From NCBI GenBank assembly GCA_016207865.1, contig JACQZD010000060.1:1-7544 (forward strand): a stretch of 7,544 nt of DNA, read 5' to 3'. The notes beneath the pieces were generated by a model, which was given only the letters and a program-made list of their open reading frames with translations, had not been told where the DNA came from and did no database searches. Below are positions 1-4,812 of the stretch, piece after piece (positions within the stretch are counted from its first letter, which is position 1; every line of letters begins with the position of its first letter). The stretch is from Nitrospirota bacterium (GTDB lineage: Bacteria > Nitrospirota > Thermodesulfovibrionia > UBA6902 > DSMQ01). A program made the translations under genes and the position numbers.

Positions 1-2
1 AT

Positions 3-140
3 TTTCCGCTATATAAAAAACGGTTGAGGGGTTTTACAGAGATAGGATACTTTATCCCCGGAGATGTCTATCAGCGGGCAGATGGGCAAAAGGCCGACCC
101 TGCTTCAGAGATTGTCATAGGCACAGAATTTGAATTTTAA
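3..140 (+). CDS. C-terminal fragment of a probable outer-membrane beta-barrel protein
   Basis: An open frame enters from the left edge and ends at TAA 138-140, giving about 45 residues. The last ten residues read EIVIGTEFEF, an alternating hydrophobic/polar strand ending in phenylalanine. That is the usual last beta-strand and recognition signal of outer-membrane barrels assembled by the BAM complex. Residues before it (GYFIPGDVYQ) would suit a periplasmic turn or preceding strand. The gene lies 19 bases before the start of the FecR-domain gene on the same strand, so the two could share a transcript. The N-terminus and family are outside the window and I do not recognise the family. The reading frame is convincing; the barrel assignment is inference from the C-terminal signature alone. 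Confidence 0.5.
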   Translation, partial: FPLYKKRLRGFTEIGYFIPGDVYQRADGQKADPASEIVIGTEFEF

Positions 141-146
141 AGGAGG
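139..146 (+). promoter_or_regulatory. Ribosome-binding site of the FecR-domain gene
   Basis: AAAGGAGG is a near-perfect Shine-Dalgarno sequence. It lies after a possible TTG start at 130 and so excludes that start. It precedes ATG 160 by 13 bases, rather long; a second purine run, AAGAGG, directly abuts the ATG. The stretch overlaps the TAA of the upstream gene, which suggests translational coupling. Confidence 0.6.
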
Positions 147-159
147 TATTAAAAAGAGG

Positions 160-921
160 ATGAGACGTATCATGCCGTTTTTGGTTGCCATTTTTTTGGG
201 CAGTGTTGTATTTAATGGAGGTGTACCCGTTTCTGCACAGGAGGCATCTATTGTAAGGGCTACACGGGTTGACGGGACCGTGACAAAAAACGGAGCGCCT
301 TTTAAGGAGGGTGATATTATACAGAGAGATGATAAGATTGTTACTAAAGAAAACTCTGCTGCGGTTCTTACATGGTCAAATGGAAGCATGGTGGAGATTT
401 ATCCTGAGGCAGCACTTGTTTTAGGAGGAGTCGGTTATGAGGGAGACAGAAAACTGGAACAGTCATTGATTATTCTGGAAAAAGGCCGGATATTTGCTAA
501 GGCTCAGGTTCCAGAACATATATTCACACAGTTTGAAGTAAGAGTTGGGAATGTCCCTATTATGTCACAAGGCGCCGAGTTTGCGCTGAAGCTTGATGAA
601 ACTGGGAAAAAATTTACAATCTGGTCTCTCATTGGAAGAATAGTTGTCTATCTTGGTGCAGATAAAATAAGGGTGGACGAAGGACAGCAGGTAGTGCTGG
701 AAGCAGGAGGGAAACCCCAGGTTCCCGCGCCAATGCCCGATAAAATAAAAGACTCTTTAATGAAGACATCAAAAAGATTAGGCGGCAGCCTTCTGATTGA
801 GGAGGAGGTGGTATCTACAGGCGGACCTCTGAAGGTAAAAATAGGCGGTGTTAAAAACAGGAGAGGCGATGCTCCCTACGCTGTTAAATTCAAGGCAATC
901 AGCCGACGGCGAAAGCGCTGA
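160..921 (+). CDS. Exported FecR-domain protein, 5' part of a frameshifted gene
   Basis: The start is ATG 160, downstream of the AAAGGAGG site. Residues 1-26 form a signal peptide: Arg-Arg near the N-terminus, a hydrophobic core (FLVAIFLGSVVF) and a VSA cleavage motif before Gln27. The mature part from about residue 30 matches the FecR fold: VDGTVTKNGAPFKEGDII, then S.A.L.W.NGS.VEIYP.A.L, and later IVVYLGADKIRVDEGQQVVLEAG. In general FecR domains sit in the periplasm; in iron uptake they sense a receptor and control an anti-sigma factor. Stand-alone exported copies like this one have no assigned function, and no sigma-factor or TonB-receptor gene is visible here. From about residue 228 a PKD-like domain begins (VKNRRGDAPYAVKFKAIS). 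It breaks off into the basic tail RRRKR and a TGA at 919-921; the rest of the domain continues in the +1 frame to 1048. The full product would be about 295 residues. Confidence 0.75.
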   Translation: MRRIMPFLVAIFLGSVVFNGGVPVSAQEASIVRATRVDGTVTKNGAPFKEGDIIQRDDKIVTKENSAAVLTWSNGSMVEIYPEAALVLGGVGYEGDRKLEQSLIILEKGRIFAKAQVPEHIFTQFEVRVGNVPIMSQGAEFALKLDETGKKFTIWSLIGRIVVYLGADKIRVDEGQQVVLEAGGKPQVPAPMPDKIKDSLMKTSKRLGGSLLIEEEVVSTGGPLKVKIGGVKNRRGDAPYAVKFKAISRRRKR

Positions 922-1048
922 GGGCAAAGAAATTCAGCACACATTCACTCAGGGTGTTTATATAGTGGTTGTCCGCGTTGAAGATGAGAACGGACAAAAG
1001 GCTACGGCACAGATTTCAATTTCTGTGGAAGAAGCGTGTGGTTGTTAG
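899..1048 (+). pseudogene. Out-of-frame C-terminal half of the FecR protein's PKD-like domain
   Basis: Reading in the frame one base after the FecR frame gives S-A-DGESAEGKEIQHTFTQGVY and then IVVVRVEDENGQKATAQISISVEEACGC, with TAG 1046-1048. The pattern DGE...H.F...G.Y.V.V.V.DENG is the second half of a PKD (Ig-like) domain. It continues exactly where the upstream frame (FKAIS) stops making sense. Dropping one base near 901-904, or restoring two, joins the halves into one domain. No ribosome-binding site or plausible start serves this piece alone. The product would end in Cys-Gly-Cys, which is unusual for an exported protein. It may be a real mutation or an assembly error; the site has no long homopolymer, only the dinucleotide CC. 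Confidence 0.7.
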
Positions 1049-1096
1049 TAAAACGCATTAAGTAAAATTACAAAAGTAAAATGAATACAATTAAAA

Positions 1097-1169
1097 AATC
1101 CCCCTTCATCCCTGGTCGCCTTCGGCGCCGCCAGAGGCGGGTAAACCCCCTTTTACAAAGGGGGAGATT
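1097..1169. repeat. Compact GC-rich element with nested hairpins (CCCCCTT/AAGGGGG type)
   Basis: The outer arms TCCCCCTT (1099-1106) and AAGGGGGA (1158-1165) are perfect complements. Inside are three small hairpins: CGCC-TTC-GGCG near 1118-1128, CCGCC-AGA-GGCGG near 1129-1141, and CCCCCTTT-TAC-AAAGGGGG at 1146-1164. The last stem competes with the outer arms for the same AAGGGGG. Nothing is encoded. Elements with CCCCCTT/AAGGGGG arms are, from general knowledge, a dispersed intergenic repeat in many uncultured bacterial genomes; only one copy is in this window. It lies downstream of the FecR gene and could end transcription, but no T-run follows the last stem, so I do not call a terminator. 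Confidence 0.65.
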
Positions 1170-1200
1170 CCTCACAATTTAAATCGAACAATTTTCTTAT

Positions 1201-1229
1201 TTGACCTACAATGTAATTTAATGTAATAT
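1201..1229 (+). promoter_or_regulatory. Sigma70-type promoter of the DUF433/DUF5615 pair
   Basis: A TTGACC box at 1201-1206 and a TAATAT box at 1224-1229 are separated by exactly 17 bases in a very AT-rich stretch. Transcription would begin near 1236, only a few bases before the ribosome-binding site, giving a very short leader. The pair therefore appears to be transcribed independently of the FecR gene. Confidence 0.6.
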
Positions 1230-1239
1230 ATTAACATAC

Positions 1240-1246
1240 AAGGAGG
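1240..1246 (+). promoter_or_regulatory. Strong ribosome-binding site of the DUF433 gene
   Basis: AAGGAGG, extended by TGAT, lies 7 bases before ATG 1254 and is close to a perfect anti-16S match. The downstream toxin-like gene has only a weak AGGGA at 1674-1678. That predicts more of the first protein than the second, as expected of an antitoxin-first pair. Confidence 0.7.
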
Positions 1247-1253
1247 TGATGAT

Positions 1254-1670
1254 ATGCCGACAGCTCAAAAAAGTTTGAGGGTTCCGGAGAATATTCTAAA
1301 AGAGATAGATAAGATAGCGAAGGAGGCGAAAAAGGATTTCACCGCTGTGACCAATGAACTTCTAAAAGAAGCCATAAAAACCCACCGTTGTCCGGGAATA
1401 GTCTTTACTGAAGGTACAAGCGGAAAAAGGGCAAGGGTTGCAGGAACGGGAATAGAGATCTGGGAGATTATCGCGACTTATAAAAGTGTTGCCAATGATT
1501 TCAAACGTCTGAGTAAGGCATATAGCTGGCTTACAGTACAGCAGCTTAAATCTGCCATAGGCTATTACAGATTATATACAAAAGAGATAGATGACCTTAT
1601 AGCTGAAAACGAAAGCTGGACACCTGAAAAAATCCGGGGGAAATATCCGTTTCTGTCAGAAGGCAGTTAG
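1254..1670 (+). CDS. Ribbon-helix-helix/DUF433 protein, probable antitoxin
   Basis: A 138-residue protein with two parts. Residues 7-42 (KSLRVPENILKEIDKIAKEA, then the helix DFTAVTNELLKEAIK) look like a ribbon-helix-helix DNA-binding unit: one basic strand and two helices. Residues from about 46 (CPGIVFTEG) to 118 fit DUF433: KRARVAGTGIEIWEII, then WLTVQQLKSAIGYYRLY. Classic DUF433 has AGTR; here it is AGTG, as I recall for the RHH-fused subgroup. DUF433 proteins occur next to DUF5615 PIN-like proteins and are regarded as antitoxins of type II pairs, so this protein probably binds its partner and represses the promoter at 1201-1229. The start is fixed by AAGGAGG 7 bases upstream. The partner gene begins 12 bases after the stop. 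Function is inferred from family and context. Confidence 0.8.
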   Translation: MPTAQKSLRVPENILKEIDKIAKEAKKDFTAVTNELLKEAIKTHRCPGIVFTEGTSGKRARVAGTGIEIWEIIATYKSVANDFKRLSKAYSWLTVQQLKSAIGYYRLYTKEIDDLIAENESWTPEKIRGKYPFLSEGS

Positions 1671-1682
1671 AACAGGGATGAA

Positions 1683-2027
1683 ATGAAATTTTACATAGAT
1701 GAGGATTTGAACCCGAAGATTGCAGAGGTGCTTAGAAAAAATGGAATAGATGCTGTTAGCGCTAAAGAGGCAGGAATGCTCCAGACAAGTGACCTTGAAC
1801 AGATGGAATATGCAGCTTCCGCAAAACGCTGCATGGTGACAAGAAACAGAAATGATTTTATCAAACTTACAGTCCAGTTTTTCAACGAGCACACACATCA
1901 TTACGGTGTGCTTATAATACCGGGGTCATATCCGGGTGACAGGTTTGCTCTTATAGCAAAAGCCCTTAAAAGATATGCCTTAAAATACAAAGAGGGGATG
2001 ACACCTTACAGTATAGATTTTCTTTAA
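1683..2027 (+). CDS. DUF5615 PIN-like protein, probable toxin
   Basis: A 114-residue protein matching the DUF5615 (Mut7-C-like, PIN-like) family. The opening FYIDEDLNP carries the acidic residues D6, E7 and D8 that in PIN-like folds would hold a metal ion. D37 (TSDLEQMEYA) and the motif VTRNRNDF (D58) supply further conserved acidic positions, and GVLIIPGSYPGD follows as in this family. Such proteins are expected to be RNases paired with DUF433 antitoxins, although activity has been shown for few members. ATG 1683 has a weak AGGGA four bases before it. The gene lies 12 bases after the DUF433 gene and ends 26 bases from the convergent panB stop. The length is normal for the family and nothing seems broken. 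Confidence 0.8.
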   Translation: MKFYIDEDLNPKIAEVLRKNGIDAVSAKEAGMLQTSDLEQMEYAASAKRCMVTRNRNDFIKLTVQFFNEHTHHYGVLIIPGSYPGDRFALIAKALKRYALKYKEGMTPYSIDFL

Positions 2028-2053
2028 ATTGCCCGAACAAATCAGATGATACT

Positions 2054-2854
2054 TTACTTAAAACTTTGTTCTTCTGAGGGGAATGAGCCTTGTTCTATCT
2101 CTTCCTTATAAGTTTTAATTGCCTTTAAAGCCTCTTCTTTTAAATTAGCGTATTTTTTAACAAACTTCGGAACAAATCTTTCAAATAAGCCGAGCAGGTC
2201 ATGCAGCACAAGCACCTGTCCATCACAGTATGTCCCTGCTCCAATTCCAATTGTTGGTATGGAGAGTTCTTCTGTTATTTTTTTTGCGAGGTCCATTGGT
2301 ATTGCCTCAAGCAACACGGAAAACGCCCCTGCATCCTCTACAATATGCGCCTCTTCTATTAGTTTTCTGGCTGCTTCTTGAGTTTTGCCCTGAACTTTGT
2401 AACCGCCCATTCTGTGGATTGATTGCGGAGTAAGCCCGATATGCGCCATAACCGGAATATCTGATTTTGTCATTGCCTTAATATGGTCAGCTACCTCTGA
2501 GCCGCCTTCAAGTTTTATTGCAGCTGTGCCTGCCTCTTTTAAAAATCTTCCTGCATTTTTAATTGCATCTTCAACGCTTGATTGGTAGGACATAAAAGGC
2601 ATGTCTCCTATTACCATTGCATTTTTTGCAGCCCTTACGACCATTTTTGCATGATAAATCATTTCATCCATTGTTACAGGCAGGGTGTTTTCATGCCCTT
2701 GAACAACCATGCCAAGTGAATCCCCAACAAGGATGACGTCTATTCCTGCTTCGTCCACAATCTGCGCAAACGGATAATCATATGCAGTAAGCATGGTAAT
2801 TTTCTTACTTTCTTTTTTTTTCTTTAGAAAATCATGAACTGTAAATCTTGGCAT
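2054..2854 (-). CDS. panB: 3-methyl-2-oxobutanoate hydroxymethyltransferase (ketopantoate hydroxymethyltransferase)
   Basis: PanB transfers a hydroxymethyl group from 5,10-methylene-THF to 2-oxoisovalerate, giving ketopantoate, the first committed step of pantothenate and CoA synthesis in the cytoplasm. The 266-residue length is normal. Signature stretches are MLTAYDYPFAQIVDEAG, VGDSLGMVVQGH, TLPVTMDEM, IGDMPFMSY, KLEGG, HIGLTPQS, GGYKVQG and IGIGAG. Metal ligands D45, D84 and E116 fall at the E. coli numbering, and E183 in LLEAIP is the likely catalytic acid. ATG 2852-2854 follows a TGGAGA site (complement of 2862-2867) at about 8 bases. It is the last gene of the minus-strand one-carbon cluster, 157 bases after metF and probably with its own promoter. 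panC and panD are not in the window. The link to its neighbours is the shared substrate methylene-THF. Confidence 0.96.
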   Translation of the reverse strand: MPRFTVHDFLKKKKESKKITMLTAYDYPFAQIVDEAGIDVILVGDSLGMVVQGHENTLPVTMDEMIYHAKMVVRAAKNAMVIGDMPFMSYQSSVEDAIKNAGRFLKEAGTAAIKLEGGSEVADHIKAMTKSDIPVMAHIGLTPQSIHRMGGYKVQGKTQEAARKLIEEAHIVEDAGAFSVLLEAIPMDLAKKITEELSIPTIGIGAGTYCDGQVLVLHDLLGLFERFVPKFVKKYANLKEEALKAIKTYKEEIEQGSFPSEEQSFK

Positions 2855-2912
2855 AAAATTGTCTCCAGAAGGAAATTATCAACCTACTGCTTCAATTAAT
2901 TCTAAATCAAAG

Positions 2913-2953
2913 GCAAGGTCTTTTATTTTTGAAAATAAAAAATTAAACCTTGC
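2913..2953 (-). other. Hairpin in the leader between metF and panB
   Basis: GCAAGGT (2913-2919) pairs with ACCTTGC (2947-2953). Inside, TTTTATTTT (2921-2929) is the exact complement of AAAATAAAA (2932-2940). On the minus strand it could be a weak end signal for metF or a 5' leader structure of panB. The outer stem ends where a transcript from the candidate promoter at 2959-2967 would begin. It is neither GC-rich nor followed by a U-tract, so I do not call a terminator. Confidence 0.45.
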
Positions 2954-2958
2954 TTAAC

Positions 2959-2967
2959 AGTATAACA
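2959..2967 (-). promoter_or_regulatory. Candidate extended -10 promoter of panB
   Basis: Read on the minus strand this is TGTTATACT, an extended -10 element (TGnTATACT) differing from consensus at one base. No good -35 box is seen at 17 bases, which extended -10 promoters tolerate. Transcription would start near 2952, giving a leader of about 98 bases that opens with the hairpin at 2913-2953. Confidence 0.35.
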
Positions 2968-3003
2968 TACAAAGAAAAGGCAGAGTAAAAAATCAGAGAG
3001 ATG

Positions 3004-3010
3004 CCTCCTT
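3004..3010 (-). promoter_or_regulatory. Orphan Shine-Dalgarno sequence just after metF
   Basis: The minus strand reads AAGGAGG directly after the metF stop (TAA 3014-3012), but no ATG, GTG or TTG start follows at a normal distance. The only near start is an ATT about 10 bases on, opening a 16-codon frame (IFYSAFSLYVILLSKV). It may be a relic of a lost next gene, a leader peptide or chance. Confidence 0.3.
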
Positions 3011-3011
3011 C

Positions 3012-3893
3012 TTAAAGCAATCCGGCTCTTTCCATTATGGCAGGGACTTTGTCCTCTGCGCCGATTGCCATGATATGCACACCGTCGCAGATTTTTTCTT
3101 CTTTCAGTTGTTTTATATGTCGCGCAGCAATATTTATTCCTGTATCCAGAGCGCCTTCCTTTCCGGCAGCCTTGATTTCATCGATCAAATCCTGCGGAAC
3201 CCTTATGCCCGGAACAAATTTATTCATGTAATTTGCCATGCCCGCGCTTTTCAGCAATACTATGCCCGCAAGAATTTTTACCGGGAATTTTTTTGCAAAT
3301 TTCATGAATTCTTTGAATTTTTCTATGTCATAAATTGCTTGTGTCTGGAAAAATTTAGCGCCTGCCTTCACTTTTTTCTCGAATTTCATAAGCTGAGGCT
3401 CAAGCGGGTTTGCTTCAGGCGTTACAACAGCGCCCTGGAAAAAATCCGTAGAGCCCTTCATCTCATTGCCCATCATATCTTTGCCGTTATTAAGTGAATT
3501 GACAATTCCAAGAAGTTGGACGGATTCAACATCATAAACAGGTTTTGCCTCTTTGTGATCTCCTGCATTAGGATGGTCGCCGGTCATGCACAGGACGTTT
3601 TTTATTCCAAGCACGCTCGCTCCGAGTAAATCAGATTGTAATCCTATTCTGTTGCGGTCCCTGCACGTCATCTGAAGTATTGGTTCAAGCCCCATATCAA
3701 GCAGTAACTTGCATATAGCCATGGAGCATATTCTCATGACTGCTGACTGATTATCAGTAACATTAACTGCATCTAATTTGCCTTTGAGCATTTCAGCATG
3801 ATGGAGCATCTCTTTAATGTCCGTGCCTTTTGGCGGTCCTACCTCTGCTGTGACAACAAATTTTCCTGAATCAAAAGCGTTTTTAAAACTCAC
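3012..3893 (-). CDS. metF: Methylenetetrahydrofolate reductase, MetF subunit
   Basis: MetF reduces 5,10-methylene-THF to 5-methyl-THF using FAD, here most likely as part of the Wood-Ljungdahl methyl branch. The 293-residue protein has the TIM-barrel family signatures: VTAEVGPPKG with the conserved Glu at 17, NVTDNQSAVMR at 44-54, TCRDRNRIGLQSDLLGA at 76-92, TGDHP at 104-108, then ATYD-like QAIYDIEKF and AGIV. The start is GTG (3893-3891), set by the strong AAGGAGGAGG at 3910-3901, seven bases upstream and inside metV. The GTG overlaps the metV stop as GTGA, so translation is probably coupled. In acetogens such as Moorella, MetF works with the zinc/iron-sulfur partner MetV. Adjacent metV here points to that type rather than the lone NAD(P)H-dependent E. 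coli enzyme. The electron donor cannot be read from the sequence. Confidence 0.93.
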   Translation of the reverse strand: MSFKNAFDSGKFVVTAEVGPPKGTDIKEMLHHAEMLKGKLDAVNVTDNQSAVMRICSMAICKLLLDMGLEPILQMTCRDRNRIGLQSDLLGASVLGIKNVLCMTGDHPNAGDHKEAKPVYDVESVQLLGIVNSLNNGKDMMGNEMKGSTDFFQGAVVTPEANPLEPQLMKFEKKVKAGAKFFQTQAIYDIEKFKEFMKFAKKFPVKILAGIVLLKSAGMANYMNKFVPGIRVPQDLIDEIKAAGKEGALDTGINIAARHIKQLKEEKICDGVHIMAIGAEDKVPAIMERAGLL

Positions 3894-4561
3894 TTTTTTG
3901 CCTCCTCCTTTTTCTCGCGTATGTTAAGTTTCATAGGTTTCTTATGTGCAGACCAGTCTTTAGGTTTGGCTATTTCCCTCATATCTTCAAGCTTGTTAAT
4001 CCGTTTCATCCTGTTGTATATCCTTACCCATGCACATTCTATATCAGGACTTACCTCGCATTTTCCCTCATTTGTTCCTCCGCAAGGTCCGTTTAAAAGC
4101 CCTTTTGGGCAGGCTGTTATAGGACATATCCCGCCTGTTTTATCAAGTATGCATTTGCCGCACAAAGAACACCTTTCATCAAACATCTGAAACCTTGTCA
4201 TATTGCCAAGGAACAGGGTGTCATTCGTTGGATACACAGGCTTATCTTCGTATAGTTCAACAGCAGCTTGGGTTCCGGCGCCGCAGGACATTATGAGTAT
4301 GCATTCTGTCCCGGCAAGGGCGTCTTTAAACGGTTTGAGTTCCACCTTTGTACCCAATACCTGACAACCTGTTTTTGCTACAAAGGCGCCTGTAACTTTT
4401 TTGCCTTCTGCCTCAAGAGCCTCTTTCATCTCCTTGAGTTCAGGTTCTCCTCCTGTTCCGCAGAGCGCTGCACACTCTGAACAGCCAATAAGAAAAAAAC
4501 TTTTGTAATTTTTAATGTTTTCCATTAATTCCTGAAAATCTCGTTTTGTAGTGATTATCAT
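3890..4561 (-). CDS. metV: Cysteine-rich MetV subunit of methylenetetrahydrofolate reductase
   Basis: A 223-residue protein of the 'methylene-THF reductase C-terminal' family (MetV). Cysteine clusters appear at C27, C30, C34 (GCSECAALCGTGG), C66 (KTGCQV), C87/C93 (CILIMSCGAGTQ), C131/C134/C137, C146, C151, C160, C168 and C176. The stretch CSLCGKC...CP...CP.G..NGPCGG...GKCEV....C.W is the family hallmark. By analogy with acetogens, MetV holds iron-sulfur/zinc sites and passes electrons to the flavin of MetF. The C-terminal tail from about residue 190 is rich in lysine and glutamate. ATG 4561-4559 has AAGGAGG (4573-4567) five bases upstream. Its TGA overlaps the GTG of metF, and the metF ribosome-binding site lies inside its last codons. 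A repeat-filled 251-base gap separates it from folD. Confidence 0.9.
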   Translation of the reverse strand: MIITTKRDFQELMENIKNYKSFFLIGCSECAALCGTGGEPELKEMKEALEAEGKKVTGAFVAKTGCQVLGTKVELKPFKDALAGTECILIMSCGAGTQAAVELYEDKPVYPTNDTLFLGNMTRFQMFDERCSLCGKCILDKTGGICPITACPKGLLNGPCGGTNEGKCEVSPDIECAWVRIYNRMKRINKLEDMREIAKPKDWSAHKKPMKLNIREKKEEAKK

Positions 4562-4609
4562 TTATTCCTCCTTAAATATCAGCCACAGATATACACGGAT
4601 TACATATAT

Positions 4610-4639
4610 ATTTTAATATTAATGAGTCCGTTATGTTAA
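4610..4639 (-). promoter_or_regulatory. Possible sigma70 promoter upstream of metV
   Basis: On the minus strand TTAACA (4639-4634) and TAAAAT (4615-4610) are 18 bases apart in an AT-rich stretch about 50 bases before metV. It would allow metV-metF expression if transcription from folD stops at the hairpin element just upstream. AT-rich DNA yields such matches easily, hence low confidence. Confidence 0.3.
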
Positions 4640-4649
4640 GCTCGTTTCT

Positions 4650-4707
4650 GTCATTCTGGCTTGTCCAGAATCCTTATCAAGAAAGATTCCGAACAAGTCG
4701 GAATGAC
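4650..4707. repeat. Double-hairpin palindromic repeat, copy A
   Basis: The 58-base element opens GTCAT and closes ATGAC. Hairpin 1 is ATTCTGG-CTTGT-CCAGAAT (4653-4671) and hairpin 2 is ATTCCGA-ACAAG-TCGGAAT (4686-4704), joined by CCTTATCAAGAAAG. The loops CTTGT and ACAAG complement each other. The layout matches the copies at 6434-6499 and 6581-6639, with different stems. A degenerate GGCAATGACA at about 4721-4730 may be the remnant of another arm. It is non-coding and lies between folD and metV. Confidence 0.85.
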
Positions 4708-4812
4708 AAACCCGACAGGTGGCAATGACACGAAATGTAGCATTATTATGGATGTATTTAATTATTCTATTTGTTATATTCGTGAACATCTGTGTCAATC
4801 TGTGGTTAAGTT

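Larger units (their letters stand above)
4583..4805. repeat. Segment between metV and folD bounded by an inverted CCACAGAT repeat
   Basis: The left end (4583-4600) carries CCACAGAT, two bases, then ACACGGAT. The right end (4788-4805) is its inverse with 15 of 18 positions matching (ATCTGTGT, two bases, ATCTGTGG). Together they bracket almost all of the folD-metV gap, including the double hairpin at 4650-4707 and a possible metV promoter. From general knowledge, tandem or inverted CCACAGATT/ACACAGAT strings are dispersed intergenic repeats in several bacterial lineages. No gene or transposase lies inside. It may be one nested insertion or two unrelated repeats. Confidence 0.5.

Noticed and set aside
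130..159. TTG start for the FecR protein at 130
   Set aside because: It lies upstream of the AAAGGAGG ribosome-binding site and would put charged residues before an otherwise normal signal peptide.
899..921. Programmed ribosomal frameshift in the FecR gene
   Set aside because: No slippery heptamer, internal Shine-Dalgarno stimulator at the right place or downstream pseudoknot is apparent; mutation or sequencing error is simpler.
2028..2075. Bidirectional terminator between the DUF5615 gene and panB
   Set aside because: GAACAAA (2035-2041) and TTTGTTC (2065-2071) pair, but the loop is 23 bases, the stem is weak and AT-rich and no clear U-tract follows; part lies in panB.
3075..3497. 140-codon plus-strand frame opposite metF
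   Set aside because: It is the shadow of a well-supported metF; the Phe/Cys-rich composition reflects antisense of Lys/Glu-rich codons.
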